Below are positions 24,707 to 34,128 of a stretch of DNA of 64,000 nt, one piece after another (positions within the stretch are counted from its first letter, which is position 1; each line of letters starts with the position of its first letter). The stretch covers positions 1,488,001 to 1,552,000 of the forward strand of contig NZ_SWDE01000001.1 of NCBI RefSeq assembly GCF_013337185.1, in the 5' to 3' direction. The position numbers were made by a program, and so were the translations under genes. This stretch comes from Serratia proteamaculans. GTDB lineage: Bacteria > Pseudomonadota > Gammaproteobacteria > Enterobacterales > Enterobacteriaceae. The notes beneath the pieces were generated by a model. The model ran no database searches. It was given only the letters and a program-made list of their open reading frames with translations, and was not told where the DNA came from.

Positions 24707-25549
24707 ATGACCTTGTCATTAGAACTTCTCGAAGAGCACCGTATGTTCGGCGGCTGGCAACAGCGTTATCGCCATGCGGCGCAGAGCCTGAATTGCAACA
24801 TGACTTTCAGCATCTATCTGCCGCCCCCGCGCGATGATAACCCGCCGCCAGTGCTGTACTGGCTGTCGGGGCTGACCTGCAATGATGAAAACTTCACGCT
24901 GAAGGCCGGCGCGCAGCGTATTGCCGCCGAGCTGGGGTTGGTGCTGGTGATGGCCGATACCAGCCCGCGCGGTGACGATGTGCCCAATGATGAAGGCTAT
25001 GACCTGGGCCAGGGTGCCGGTTTCTATTTGAACGCCACCCAGGCGCCGTGGGACAAGCACTTTCGCATGTACGACTACATCAGCGATGAATTACCGGCGT
25101 TGATCAATCAGCATTTCAGCGTCAGCGATCGCCAGTCGATCTTCGGTCACTCAATGGGCGGTCACGGCGCACTGGTGATGGCGTTGCGTAATCCGCAGCG
25201 TTTCCGTTCGGTGTCGGCATTTGCGCCCATCGTTAACCCCTGCCAGGTGCCATGGGGGCGTAAAGCCTTCGCCGCCTATTTGGGTAACGACGAAAGCCAG
25301 TGGCTGCAGTATGACAGCTGCCACCTGCTGGCGAGCGGTGCAGAAAAAATACCGGTGCTGGTGGATCAGGGTGATGACGATCAGTTCCTGGCGGATCAAC
25401 TGCAACCGGCGAAGCTGGCCGAGCTGGCGCGCCAGCGCGACTGGCCGCTGACCCTGCGCATCCAACCGGGTTACGACCACAGCTACTTCACCATCGCCAG
25501 CTTTATCGAAGACCACCTGCGCTTCCACGCCGAACATCTGTTCCGTTGA
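24707..25549 (+). CDS. fghA: S-formylglutathione hydrolase
   Basis: Hydrolyses S-formylglutathione to formate and glutathione, completing the pathway begun by FrmA. The 280-residue esterase-D-type alpha/beta hydrolase has nucleophile Ser149 in GHSMGG, an oxyanion region [11 protein letters not shown], and the C-terminal [13 protein letters not shown] carrying the catalytic His. AGGAGG precedes the ATG. The last seven codons (HAEHLFR) and stop lie in a 27-base sequence that recurs 712 bases downstream, marking the left edge of the ccd cassette. Confidence 0.96.
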   Translation: MTLSLELLEEHRMFGGWQQRYRHAAQSLNCNMTFSIYLPPPRDDNPPPVLYWLSGLTCNDENFTLKAGAQRIAAELGLVLVMADTSPRGDDVPNDEGYDLGQGAGFYLNATQAPWDKHFRMYDYISDELPALINQHFSVSDRQSIFGHSMGGHGALVMALRNPQRFRSVSAFAPIVNPCQVPWGRKAFAAYLGNDESQWLQYDSCHLLASGAEKIPVLVDQGDDDQFLADQLQPAKLAELARQRDWPLTLRIQPGYDHSYFTIASFIEDHLRFHAEHLFR

Positions 25550-25552
25550 TCG
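25526..25552 (+). repeat. Direct repeat, left copy (3' end of fghA)
   Basis: A 27-base sequence starting CACGCCGAACATCTG and covering the last codons and stop of fghA. It matches 26238-26264 at 26 of 27 positions. The pair brackets the ccdAB cassette in the manner of attachment-site duplications at gene 3' ends. Confidence 0.85.
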
Positions 25553-25554
25553 AA

Positions 25555-25583
25555 AAATCCGGGCGGTTACCCCGTCCGGATTT
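25555..25583. terminator. Terminator after fghA, inside the repeat-flanked cassette
   Basis: AAATCCGGGCGG pairs with CCGTCCGGATTT (one G-T pair) around a short loop. It can serve fghA on the plus strand and the ccdB remnant on the minus strand. Confidence 0.6.
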
Positions 25584-25585
25584 AA

Positions 25586-25898
25586 TCAGATACCGTCGAG
25601 AAGAAAATCTATTGCGGCTTTAACCTCGGTCCGGTATTGGGAAGCAACGCAAAATTCAGCGCCCAGGGCACGAACGGGAATACTGGCCATCTCATGAGTC
25701 ATAATGGCGTACTCGTTGTCATCCACCAGTCTGCCTACAGGGATCAAACGTTCCGTGAGTGTTACCCGGGAACTTTTCAATGGGTAATAAGGGGATCACG
25801 ACACGACGATTTAATTGCCCGATGATATCGCTTGTCACATCAAGCAGCAGCGGGTAAACAACACCTTTTCCTGTATTTGCATCTACCGTAAATTACAT
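25586..25898 (-). pseudogene. ccdB: Broken ccdB-type gyrase toxin gene
   Basis: Two minus-strand frames together spell a CcdB protein. The first reads M, stop, FTVDANTGKGVVYPLLLDVT... through IGQLNRRVVIPLLPIEK. After a frame change near 25760-25780 it continues VTLTERLIPVGRLVDDNEYAIMTHEMASIP and ends EVKAAIDFLLDGI, the CcdB C-terminus (shown here in parts). Two lesions are visible: codon 2 is TAA where Gln (CAA) is usual, and the span of 313 bases is one more than a multiple of three, consistent with a one-base insertion. The start lies two bases after the ccdA stop, the normal operon layout. Functional CcdB would poison DNA gyrase; this copy should be dead. Confidence 0.85.
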
Positions 25899-25900
25899 CG

Positions 25901-26137
25901 CTAAAACGACCTGTTTTCGTCGCTGAAACAGCCATGTTCATCATGAAAACGATTCAGTGTCTCAATAGCTTCCCGATTATTTTCCTTCCATTTCCTCATC
26001 TCATGCTGACGCAACTCGGCATCCAAAGCAGCGTTCAGCGTGGCGCTGAGGTTAATACCCGACTCTCGTGCGCGGCTCAGCAAGCTGCGTTCCATCGTCA
26101 TGGTAACGCTTTGCGTCGTTCGTTGTTTTACTGGCAT
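25901..26137 (-). CDS. ccdA: CcdA-type antitoxin
   Basis: A 78-residue antitoxin of the CcdA family. The N-terminal half (QRTTQSVTMTMERSLLSRAR) is the ribbon-helix-helix DNA-binding part. The C-terminal half, RKWKENNREAIETLNRF then DEHGCFSDENRSF, matches the toxin-binding tail of F-plasmid CcdA (compare SFADENRDW). AGGCGG lies upstream of the ATG. It appears intact while its partner toxin gene is broken. The cassette is bracketed by direct repeats, suggesting acquisition as a unit. Confidence 0.85.
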   Translation of the reverse strand: MPVKQRTTQSVTMTMERSLLSRARESGINLSATLNAALDAELRQHEMRKWKENNREAIETLNRFHDEHGCFSDENRSF

Positions 26138-26237
26138 CAGTACCGCCTACCCTAGCTTTCGTGCAAGCAACACGGCTTATTGCACGGGTAATAACACCAA
26201 GGAACAGTGTAAGCCCATTCAAATATGCACCACAGGT

Positions 26238-26264
26238 CACGCCGAACATCTGTTCCGGTGATCG
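26238..26264 (+). repeat. Direct repeat, right copy
   Basis: Matches 25526-25552 at 26 of 27 bases; it again encodes HAEHLFR and a TGA in the fghA frame. A strong terminator hairpin follows 6 bases later, as would be expected if this were the original downstream flank of fghA. Confidence 0.85.
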
Positions 26265-26269
26265 GTCCT

Positions 26270-26308
26270 AACCGCTTGCGATGGTCAGTATCGCAAGCGG
26301 TTATTCTT
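26270..26308 (+). terminator. Strong hairpin after the right direct repeat
   Basis: AACCGCTTGCGA pairs perfectly with TCGCAAGCGGTT around a 9-base loop, followed by ATTCTT. It is likely the ancestral fghA terminator, now displaced by the cassette. Confidence 0.7.
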
Positions 26309-26325
26309 CCCGATAACACCGTCAG

Positions 26326-26520
26326 TTAACGCTCTCGCCCTGTAAACCAATAATAAACATCTTCAAACCAGGTTAATAAGGCTTTGGTGCCGATCACTGT
26401 TATCACCGCTATTGTGACATCCACATAGCTATTACAGGGCTTCATAATTAGCAGTGATGAATACTCGATTAAAGAAAATGAAATAAATACCCACAGGGCT
26501 ACAATAATGCAGTTTTTCAT
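26326..26520 (-). CDS. Small two-helix membrane protein, unknown function
   Basis: A 64-residue frame starting MKNCIIVALWVFISFSLIEY, with a second hydrophobic stretch VDVTIAVITVIGTKALLTW and a charged end (TGRER). GGAT lies about 6 bases ahead of the ATG. It lies in AT-rich sequence between the ccd cassette and gsiD, with base use unlike the flanking operons. It may be a real small membrane protein or an accidental frame; no family is recognised. Confidence 0.4.
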   Translation of the reverse strand: MKNCIIVALWVFISFSLIEYSSLLIMKPCNSYVDVTIAVITVIGTKALLTWFEDVYYWFTGRER

Positions 26521-26734
26521 TTACACATCCATGTAAAAATCATAAAAACACTAAGAAAAGCAAGGTAACACCACCCCATGAGAAATAAAATAAAAATAAC
26601 CATTGATTATAGTGATATGACTAAAACAACAATTGAATTAACGTATCCGGTTGAATTACCGAATACGTTGAAATGTCACAGTTAATTAAAAGATTAATGC
26701 CCGATATATTAACTGCTATTAATTTAACTTTATT

Positions 26735-27643
26735 CTAGCCCTTTAATTTCGGATCCAGCGCGTCACGCAGCCCGTCGCCCAGCAGGTTGAACGCCAGCAC
26801 GGTGATAAATATTGCCAGGCTGGGGAAAATGGCCACGTGCGGTGCCATTACCATATCCGCCCGTGCCTCATTAAGCATCGCGCCCCACTCCGGCGTGGGT
26901 GGCTGCGCGCCCAGGCCGAGGAATGACAGGCTGGCGGCGGTAATGATCGAGGTGCCGATACGCATAGTAAAATACACCACAATCGACGAAATCGTCCCCG
27001 GCAGTATATGTCGCAAGATAATGTTCCAGTCGGAGGCCCCAATGCTGCGCGCCGACTCGATATAGGTCAGGTGCTTCAATACCAGCGTATTGCCGCGCAC
27101 CAGCCGGGCAAACGCCGGAATGCTGAAAATGGCCACTGCGATGATCACGTTGGATATACCGCTGCCCATAATCGCCACCACACCGATCGCCAGCAAAATG
27201 CCTGGGAAGGCAAACAGCACGTCACAGATACGCATGGTAATGCGATCCCACCAGCCCTCGTAATAGCCGGCCAGCAGCCCCAGCAGTGTGCCGATCAGCC
27301 CGCCGACCAGCACCGAGAACACCCCGGCAGCCAGCGAAATACGGGCGCCCATCAGAATACGGCTGAAAATATCTCGCCCAAGGGAATCTACCCCCAGCCA
27401 GTGCACCAGCGAAGGGCCTTCGTTCAGGCGGTCATAATCAAAGTAGTTTTCCGCGTCAAACGGCACCAGGTAAGGTGCCAATAGCGCGGCGACCACCAGC
27501 AACAGCACCAACAGCCCGGCCACCAGCGCCACGCGTTGTTGGCGGAAGCGCCGCCAGAACTCATGCCACGGCGTGCGCACCGCGTTAGGGTTAATCGTCG
27601 GCATCGCCTTCATTGCGGCGTTGCGTCGCCAATGCTTAATCAT
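26735..27643 (-). CDS. gsiD: Glutathione ABC transporter permease GsiD
   Basis: A 302-residue permease of the dipeptide/glutathione importer class (DppC/GsiD type). The N-terminus [15 protein letters not shown], the block [15 protein letters not shown] and the EAA loop [19 protein letters not shown] are diagnostic. The C-terminus [18 protein letters not shown] matches E. coli GsiD. It is the last gene of the gsiABCD operon, 9 bases after gsiC. It forms the membrane pore with GsiC for glutathione uptake. Confidence 0.96.
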   Translation of the reverse strand: MIKHWRRNAAMKAMPTINPNAVRTPWHEFWRRFRQQRVALVAGLLVLLLVVAALLAPYLVPFDAENYFDYDRLNEGPSLVHWLGVDSLGRDIFSRILMGARISLAAGVFSVLVGGLIGTLLGLLAGYYEGWWDRITMRICDVLFAFPGILLAIGVVAIMGSGISNVIIAVAIFSIPAFARLVRGNTLVLKHLTYIESARSIGASDWNIILRHILPGTISSIVVYFTMRIGTSIITAASLSFLGLGAQPPTPEWGAMLNEARADMVMAPHVAIFPSLAIFITVLAFNLLGDGLRDALDPKLKG

Positions 27644-27652
27644 CCAGCGTCC

Positions 27653-28573
27653 TCATTTGTAGCGTATCGCCGGGTTAATTGCCGCATACAGCAGATCCAC
27701 CAACAGGTTAATCAGAATAAACTCCAGCGAGAACAGCAAAACCTCGGCCTGGATCACCGGATAGTCGCGCATCTCCACCGAGTCGACCAGCAGCCTGCCC
27801 AGCCCTGGCCAGTTGAATACCTTTTCCACCACGATCGAGCCGCCGAGCAAAAAGCCGAACTGCAGCCCCATCATGGTGACCACCGGGATCATCGCATTAC
27901 GCAGGCCATGCTTTACCACCACCAGGGTTTCCGGCACGCCCTTGGCACGCGCGGTGCGCATATAATCTTCCTGCAGCACCTCAACGAACGAAGCGCGGGT
28001 AAAACGCGCCATGACTGCCGCCACCGCCGCCCCCAGCGTGATGGAGGGCAAAATATAATGCCGCCAGCTGTCGGCTCCCACCGTCGGCAGCCAGCCCAGA
28101 TTGACCGAGAACACCTGCATCAGCAGCATACCCAGCGCAAAAGCGGGGAATGAGATGCCGGAGACCGCCAGCGCCATGCCAATGCGATCCGGCCAACGGT
28201 TGCGCCAAACGGCAGACAGCATACCGATGCCCATCCCAAAGAATGTCGCCCATAACATGCTGGTCAGCGTCAGCCACAGGGTCGGCAGAAAGCGCGAGCT
28301 AATCTCTTCGCTTACCGGCCGTTTGGAGACCATCGAGGTGCCAAAATCCCCCTGTAGCGCATTGACAAAAAAGTGTACGAATTGCTGCGGCAGCGGCCTG
28401 TCGAGCCCCAGATCCTTACGCACCAGTTGCACCACCGCTTCGTCGGCCTCCGGCCCCGCCGCCAGCCGCGCCGGATCGCCAGGCAGCAGATGGACAAACA
28501 GAAACACCAGCACCGCGACAATCAGCAGCGTCGGGATCAGGCCCAGCAGCCGTTTCAGAAAATAATTAAGCAT
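27653..28573 (-). CDS. gsiC: Glutathione ABC transporter permease GsiC
   Basis: A 306-residue DppB-type permease with the N-terminal [19 protein letters not shown] helix, the large periplasmic loop [16 protein letters not shown] and the EAA loop [19 protein letters not shown]. It overlaps no neighbour, sits between gsiB and gsiD, and is the usual length. It partners GsiD in the pore. Confidence 0.96.
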   Translation of the reverse strand: MLNYFLKRLLGLIPTLLIVAVLVFLFVHLLPGDPARLAAGPEADEAVVQLVRKDLGLDRPLPQQFVHFFVNALQGDFGTSMVSKRPVSEEISSRFLPTLWLTLTSMLWATFFGMGIGMLSAVWRNRWPDRIGMALAVSGISFPAFALGMLLMQVFSVNLGWLPTVGADSWRHYILPSITLGAAVAAVMARFTRASFVEVLQEDYMRTARAKGVPETLVVVKHGLRNAMIPVVTMMGLQFGFLLGGSIVVEKVFNWPGLGRLLVDSVEMRDYPVIQAEVLLFSLEFILINLLVDLLYAAINPAIRYK

Positions 28574-28623
28574 CTCGGGTGAGTCCCCTCACCCCGCCCT
28601 CAGTGAGAGCGGGGATTGGCGCC

Positions 28624-30162
28624 TTATTTAAGGTCAGCGTTATCAAAGTTGAACGAGGTATCCGGCATCACATAGAAACCGCTCAGCTGCTTGTTATTGG
28701 CCGACAGCAGCCGTTCGGTCGCCAGGAAGATCCACGGCGCATCGGCCCAGATACGATCCTGTGCGTCCTTATACAACTTCTGCTTTTCGGCGCGATCGGT
28801 GGTCGCCAGCGCGCCGGTCAGATCCTTGTCCACCTGCGGGTTACTGTAGAACGCGGTGTTGAACTGCTTGGGAGGTGCTGCCTGAGTAGAGAACAGCGGC
28901 GACAGCGCCCAGTCCGCCTCGCCGGTCGACGCGGACCAGCCGGTATAGAACATACGCACGCCGGTGTCTTTCACTCCAACGCTTTCTACCTGTGCCGCAC
29001 GCTGACCGGCGTCCATCGCGGTCAGCGTCACTTTCACCCCAACCTGCGCCAACTGCTGCTGGGCAAACTGCAGCACTTTCTGCGCGGTACTGTGGTTATG
29101 GGACGACCACAAAGTGGTAGTGAAACCGTTCGGATAACCGGCTTCTTTCAGCAATTCGCGCGCTTTGGCCGGATCGTATGGCCAGGGCTTATAACGGGTG
29201 GCGAAGTCAATCGCCGGCGGCACCGGGCCTTCCGCCGGTACTGCGTAGCCGGAGAACGCTACCTTGATCAGCGCATCCTTGTTGATGGCATAGTTCAGCG
29301 CCTGGCGTACTTTCAGGTTATCAAACGGCTTCTGGGTGACATTCAGGCTGATATAGCGTTGCAGAATCGACGGCGCGGCCACCAGGTCAAGCTTGGCATT
29401 GCCTTCCAGCACCTTGGCCTGCTCATATGGGATCGGGAAGGCAAAAGTGGCCTCGCCGGTCTGCAGCATCGCTGCACGGGTATTGTTATCGACGATCGGG
29501 CGCCAGGTGATGCTGTCGAGCTTCGGTAGCCCCGGCTTCCAGTAGCCGTCAAATTTCTTCACCTTGACGAAATCGGTCTGGTTCCAGGTCACGAACTGGT
29601 AAGGGCCGGTACCGACCGGATGGAAACCAATCTCTTTGCCGTACTGCTTCAGCGCCGCCGGGGAAATGATCACCGCCGCCGGGTGCGCCAGATTGTTAAT
29701 AAACGCCGAGAATGGCGCTTTCAGCACGATTTTCACCGTTGTGGCATCCACTACGTCGGTTTTATCGATCATCTTGAACAGGTTGTAGCGCTTGAGGTGG
29801 TTGTCCGGGTTGCTGGCGCGATCCAGGTTCACCTTCACCGCTTCGGCGTTAAAATCGGTGCCGTCATGGAATTTCACCCCCGGATGCAGTTTGACGGTGT
29901 AAGTCAGGCCATCCGGACTTACCTCATAGCTGTCTGCCAGCACGTTCACCAGCTTCATGTCCTTATCGAAACCGAACAGGCCCTGATAGAAGGATTTGGC
30001 CACGGCCTGCGACAGCGTGTCGTTGGCATCATAGGGGTCAAGCGTGGTGAAGTTGGACGCGACGGCGATCACCGCATCTTTCGCCGCCCAGGCCGGGCCT
30101 GCGCCCATTGCCGCCAACAGCACGACGGCCGCCAATGCCTTACGTTTGAATGTGTGCTTCAT
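28624..30162 (-). CDS. gsiB: Glutathione-binding periplasmic protein GsiB
   Basis: A 512-residue SBP family 5 protein, the same length as E. coli GsiB. The start at 30162 ([20 protein letters not shown]) gives a clean signal peptide cut after PAWA; AGGAG lies about 10 bases ahead. A longer frame to 30186 would touch the gsiA stop and lacks a signal. Family motifs include [19 protein letters not shown] and [14 protein letters not shown]. It captures glutathione for GsiACD. Confidence 0.96.
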   Translation of the reverse strand: MKHTFKRKALAAVVLLAAMGAGPAWAAKDAVIAVASNFTTLDPYDANDTLSQAVAKSFYQGLFGFDKDMKLVNVLADSYEVSPDGLTYTVKLHPGVKFHDGTDFNAEAVKVNLDRASNPDNHLKRYNLFKMIDKTDVVDATTVKIVLKAPFSAFINNLAHPAAVIISPAALKQYGKEIGFHPVGTGPYQFVTWNQTDFVKVKKFDGYWKPGLPKLDSITWRPIVDNNTRAAMLQTGEATFAFPIPYEQAKVLEGNAKLDLVAAPSILQRYISLNVTQKPFDNLKVRQALNYAINKDALIKVAFSGYAVPAEGPVPPAIDFATRYKPWPYDPAKARELLKEAGYPNGFTTTLWSSHNHSTAQKVLQFAQQQLAQVGVKVTLTAMDAGQRAAQVESVGVKDTGVRMFYTGWSASTGEADWALSPLFSTQAAPPKQFNTAFYSNPQVDKDLTGALATTDRAEKQKLYKDAQDRIWADAPWIFLATERLLSANNKQLSGFYVMPDTSFNFDNADLK

Positions 30163-30185
30163 GGTGCTTGCATCTCCTGAGGTCA

Positions 30186-32063
30186 TTAAAAGGCACCGGC
30201 GATCGGATGACGGGCAACAAAGTGCCCGGGGCCAACCTGCACCAGCGGTGCGGTAACGGGTTCATCACCCAGCGAGCGGATCGGGCTGGGAATTTCATCG
30301 ACCAGCAGCGGCTGGCGCTTATGCGCATGGGCCGGATCGGCCACCGGCACGGCCGCCATCAGCTTGCGGGTGTAGGCATGCTGCGGATTGTCAAACACGG
30401 CGCGGCGCGGGCCAATTTCGACAATCTGCCCGAGGTACATCACCGCAACGCGATGACTGATGCGCTCCACCACCGCCATATCATGGGAAATAAACAGAAA
30501 GGCAATGCCAAACTCCCGCTGTAAATCGAGCAGCAGATTGACGATTTGCGCCTGAATCGACACGTCGAGCGCCGACACTGATTCGTCGGCAATCACCACT
30601 TTAGGATTGAGCGCCAGGGCGCGCGCAATGCAGATCCGCTGCCGCTGGCCGCCGGAGAACTCATGCGGATAGCGGTGTGCGTGTTCCGGTTTCAGGCCGA
30701 CACGCTCCAGCAGCCACGCCACCCGCTCTTGCGCCGCCTTGCCGCGCGCCACGTTATGCACCAGCAAGGGTTCCATAATCGAAAAACCGACGGTCAGGCG
30801 CGGATCGAGCGAAGCGTAAGGATCCTGGAAGATAAACTGAATATCCCGCCGCAGATGCTGCAACGCCGGGCCTTTCAACTGATTAATCTGGCGACCGTCA
30901 AAGGTGATGGTACCGCGCTGGCTGTCCACCAGCCTCAGCAAGGAACGACCCGTGGTGGACTTGCCACAGCCGGATTCCCCCACCAGCCCCAGCGTTTCGC
31001 CGGGGTAGAGGTCAAAACTGACGTTTTCCACCGCGTGCACCTGGCGGGTAACCCGGTTGAGGATGCCGCTGCGCAGATCAAAGCGCGTAACCAGATTCTC
31101 CACCCGCAGGATCGGTGCCGCACCGGGCGGTACGGTATCCTGTGGGCCGCCATTGTCCGCCCCGTTCGGCAACGGAAATTTGGCCGGAAAATCTTGTTGT
31201 GCCATCGAACCCAGCTTCGGCACCGCAGCCAACAAGGCCTGGGTATAGGGCTGTTGCGGGGCGGCAAACAGCTCACGCACCGGCCCCTGCTCCACCCGTT
31301 CCCCCTGGCGCATTACCAATACCCGGTCTGCAATTTCCGCCACCACGCCCATGTCGTGGGTGATGAAAATCACCCCCATCTGCATTTCCTGCTGCAGCAC
31401 GCGGATGAGCTGGAGGATCTGCGCCTGAATGGTGACGTCCAATGCGGTTGTGGGTTCGTCGGCAATCAATAATGCCGGCTTGCAAGACAGCGCCATGGCG
31501 ATCATCACTCGCTGGCGCATGCCGCCAGAAAGCTGATGCGGATAGCGGTTAAGCACGTCTTTGGCTTCGGGAATACGCACCAGATCGAGCATCTGCAAAG
31601 CGGCCTGTTTGGCGGCCCGATGGTCCATTGCCTGATGCAGGCGCAAGGATTCGGCAATCTGCTCGCCCACCGGAAACACCGGGTTCAGCGAGGTCATCGG
31701 CTCCTGAAAGATCATCGCCATATCGGCACCGCGCACCCTGCGTAGCGTGCCCGAATGTGCGCGAGCCAAATCGAGCAGCTCACCGTTTCGCCGACGCAAT
31801 GGCATGCTGCCGCTGACGATGTTGCCACCGCCCTGTTCGACCAGCCGCATCAATGCCAGCGAGGTAACGGACTTGCCCGAGCCGGATTCACCGACGATCG
31901 CCAGCGTTTCACCGCGATCAACATCAAATGACAGGTTACGTACCGCATCCAGAGTGTCGCCCTGTTGATGAAACTGAATGCTGAGATCGCGCACCGACAG
32001 TACGCGCTGCGGCGGTAGCCACAACCCCGACTCGGCCGTGGGCGGCATTAAGGTCTCGGTCAT
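30186..32063 (-). CDS. gsiA: Glutathione ABC transporter ATP-binding protein GsiA
   Basis: A 625-residue fused double ATPase of the oligopeptide class. Cassette 1 has [15 protein letters not shown], signature [15 protein letters not shown] and [12 protein letters not shown]. Cassette 2 has [15 protein letters not shown], signature [15 protein letters not shown] and [12 protein letters not shown] (Ser in place of the usual Pro-Thr pair, as seen in GsiA relatives). AGGAGG sits 6 bases before the ATG at 32063, which rules out the longer frame into the ERIC repeat. It is the first gsi gene after iaaA. Confidence 0.96.
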   Translation of the reverse strand: MTETLMPPTAESGLWLPPQRVLSVRDLSIQFHQQGDTLDAVRNLSFDVDRGETLAIVGESGSGKSVTSLALMRLVEQGGGNIVSGSMPLRRRNGELLDLARAHSGTLRRVRGADMAMIFQEPMTSLNPVFPVGEQIAESLRLHQAMDHRAAKQAALQMLDLVRIPEAKDVLNRYPHQLSGGMRQRVMIAMALSCKPALLIADEPTTALDVTIQAQILQLIRVLQQEMQMGVIFITHDMGVVAEIADRVLVMRQGERVEQGPVRELFAAPQQPYTQALLAAVPKLGSMAQQDFPAKFPLPNGADNGGPQDTVPPGAAPILRVENLVTRFDLRSGILNRVTRQVHAVENVSFDLYPGETLGLVGESGCGKSTTGRSLLRLVDSQRGTITFDGRQINQLKGPALQHLRRDIQFIFQDPYASLDPRLTVGFSIMEPLLVHNVARGKAAQERVAWLLERVGLKPEHAHRYPHEFSGGQRQRICIARALALNPKVVIADESVSALDVSIQAQIVNLLLDLQREFGIAFLFISHDMAVVERISHRVAVMYLGQIVEIGPRRAVFDNPQHAYTRKLMAAVPVADPAHAHKRQPLLVDEIPSPIRSLGDEPVTAPLVQVGPGHFVARHPIAGAF

Positions 32064-32090
32064 GTACCCTCCTGGTGAACGGTTAGCGAT

Positions 32091-32215
32091 ATACCCGTCA
32101 TCTCTCAAGTTGCAGCGTTGTTATCTGCGCTCGCTCACCCCAGTTACTTACTAAAGTAAGCGCCTGGGGATGAGCGAGCTGGCCGCCTAGCTGCAACTTG
32201 AAAGCTATAGGGTAT
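32091..32215 (-). repeat. ERIC element (copy 2, iaaA-gsiA)
   Basis: A 125-base ERIC bounded by ATACCCGTCA and TATAGGGTAT, with core CTCACCCCAGTTACTTAC. It fills most of the iaaA-gsiA spacer. Its inner 11 bases overlap the end of iaaA: the last two codons and stop of iaaA are made of repeat sequence. Confidence 0.92.
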
Positions 32216-33152
32216 AAATCCCTACGGACGGCGCATCGCCGACATAACCAAAACCGCGGTACATCCCTTCACTGTTAAACGGCAGCGCCACGTTGCCCTG
32301 ACTGTCGATGGCAATCATGCCGCCGCTGCCGCCCATCGCCAGCAGTTTTTCCATGACCACCCGGTCGGTGGCCTGCTGCAGGCTGAGACCGGCGTATTCC
32401 ATCAGCGCGGAAACGTCATAGGCCGACACGCCACGCATGAATATTTCGCCGGTACCGGTGCTGGACACCGCCACGGTGGCATTGTTGGCATAACAACCGG
32501 CGCCGATGATCGGGGTATCCCCCACCCGACCGGCCTGTTTGTTGGTCATGCCACCGGTCGAGGTCGCCGCCGCCAAATTGCCCAAAGCATCCAGCGCCAC
32601 CGCGCCGACGGTACCGAACTTCCTGTCGGGATCGATCGGCTCAGCGCCATCGTGATCGAGCAATACTCGGCCCTGCTCCGCCTGGGCGCGGTGCAGTTGG
32701 TCAAAACGTTGTTGGGTAAAGAAGAAATCGGGGGCAACCATTTCCAGCCCATGGGCGGCGGCGAACTTCTCCGCCCCCTCACCGGCGAACAGCACATGCT
32801 GGCTATTTTCCAGCACCGCGCGTGCGGCCAGTATCGGGTTGCGTATCCGGCTGACGCCCGCTACCGCACCGGCATCACAGGTGCGCCCGTCCATCACGCA
32901 GGCGTCCAGCTCATGGGTACCCTGATGAGTAAACACCGAGCCTTTGCCGGCATTAAACAACGGGCACTCCTCCAGCAAGCGCACGGCTTCGGTCACCGCA
33001 TCCAATGCATTGCCGCCCTGGGCCAGGATCTGCTGACCTGCGGCAACAATGCCGGATAACGCCTGGATATACTCCTGTTCCTTTTCCGCACTCAGCGCCG
33101 AGCGGGTAATTGCGCCCGCGCCGCCATGAATGGCAATCACTGGTTTGCTCAT
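32205..33152 (-). CDS. iaaA: Isoaspartyl peptidase / plant-type asparaginase
   Basis: A 315-residue Ntn hydrolase that cleaves isoaspartyl dipeptides and asparagine. Autocleavage is expected before Thr181 in FGTVGAVALD, which becomes the N-terminal nucleophile of the beta subunit. SIHGGAGAI-like start (AIHGGAGAITRSAL) and TSTGGMTNKQAGRVGDTP are family hallmarks. It is the first gene of iaaA-gsiABCD as in E. coli. Its 3' end (TL and stop) lies inside an ERIC element, so the C-terminus may have been trimmed or replaced by the repeat; it is slightly shorter than the E. coli protein. Confidence 0.95.
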   Translation of the reverse strand: MSKPVIAIHGGAGAITRSALSAEKEQEYIQALSGIVAAGQQILAQGGNALDAVTEAVRLLEECPLFNAGKGSVFTHQGTHELDACVMDGRTCDAGAVAGVSRIRNPILAARAVLENSQHVLFAGEGAEKFAAAHGLEMVAPDFFFTQQRFDQLHRAQAEQGRVLLDHDGAEPIDPDRKFGTVGAVALDALGNLAAATSTGGMTNKQAGRVGDTPIIGAGCYANNATVAVSSTGTGEIFMRGVSAYDVSALMEYAGLSLQQATDRVVMEKLLAMGGSGGMIAIDSQGNVALPFNSEGMYRGFGYVGDAPSVGIYTL

Positions 33153-33497
33153 AGGCCTGACACCCTGTGTTAATCCCGCACCGTTCCCGGGCTGGTAATT
33201 AATTATTTTTTCTTTTCCCGACTATATTTAGCCCTGCATTCTATGTAAAGCATTAAGTCAACGCTCAGCATTCAGCGTAGTCCGCTTAGATTATTTCGCA
33301 CATTGAAATAGCTTAATGGAATAAAAACAGCAAGTTATAACAGTGCAAGAAAGCCATAAATAACGGTTGGGATTTTTGGTAAAAGCAGCGAGGAGATAGA
33401 CAACTATTATCCTGAGAAATAACCGATAGCTCTGAATATTTAACCGTCACAGGTTCAACCTGCTGTTTTTTAGCAGGCTGAACGCAGATGATAATAT
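33153..33497. other. Gene-free spacer upstream of iaaA
   Basis: This 345-base AT-rich stretch has no credible gene. It should hold the iaaA-gsi promoter on the minus strand. Near its right end, GTTCAACCTGCT and AGCAGGCTGAAC (33453-33464 and 33472-33483) form an imperfect hairpin just after the DUF924 gene. I see no clear operator. Confidence 0.5.
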
Positions 33498-34037
33498 TTA
33501 GAAACCGGAACCCGGCAGCAACAGAAATGCCTCTTCTTCCGGGGTTGAGACGCGGCCTAATATCGCATTACGGTGCGGGTAGCGGCCAAAACGGTCAATA
33601 ATGGCCTTATGCCGCAGTTCGAACTCCAACTGGTCACCATTATCCAACTCGGTATACAACGCCAGCGCCTGCTGATGGATCAGCGCCGATTCCGAGTGCA
33701 TAAACGGCAAATAGAGAAAACCCCGTTGTTCCTTGCTGAGTTGCTCACATTGCCCGCTGCGGATCGCTTCTTGTGCCAACACCAGCGCCATGCAATCGCT
33801 GGCAAATGAACGCGGCGTGCCACGGAACAGGTTGCGGCTGAACTGGTCGAGCACAATCACCTCCGCCAGACGCCCCTCAATGGTTTCTCGCCAGTGCGCC
33901 AACTCCCCGGCGGCGGCGGCCTGCCAGATCTGGCCAAAGCGCGTATGCAGCAGGCGATCGAAATCATCATCCTTTTTGAACCACAAAGCCGGTTCGATCT
34001 CGTCAAACCAAAAGTCTAATACCTGTCTGTGCATCAC
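33498..34037 (-). CDS. DUF924 family protein
   Basis: A 179-residue cytosolic protein. The block [20 protein letters not shown], and then [20 protein letters not shown], is the DUF924 signature; [11 protein letters not shown] and the C-terminal [11 protein letters not shown] follow as usual. The fold is alpha-helical (TPR-like) and its biochemical role is unknown. It is divergent from moeA with 91 bases between the starts. Confidence 0.88.
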   Translation of the reverse strand: MMHRQVLDFWFDEIEPALWFKKDDDFDRLLHTRFGQIWQAAAAGELAHWRETIEGRLAEVIVLDQFSRNLFRGTPRSFASDCMALVLAQEAIRSGQCEQLSKEQRGFLYLPFMHSESALIHQQALALYTELDNGDQLEFELRHKAIIDRFGRYPHRNAILGRVSTPEEEAFLLLPGSGF

Positions 34038-34128
34038 TGCCTCCTGTTGTTTACATCAGCATAGCATCCTTCATAATACCCCCACATTGCCGCTATTTAT
34101 CGCGCACCCTGATTACGGAGTTCCCCCG

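Noticed and set aside
26040-26261. Plus-strand open frame ending in the same HAEHLFR peptide as FghA
   Set aside because: It runs antisense to ccdA; the shared ending comes from the direct repeat, not from a second hydrolase gene.
25526-26264. tRNA or integrase associated with the ccd cassette
   Set aside because: No cloverleaf-forming sequence or recombinase reading frame is visible in or next to the cassette.
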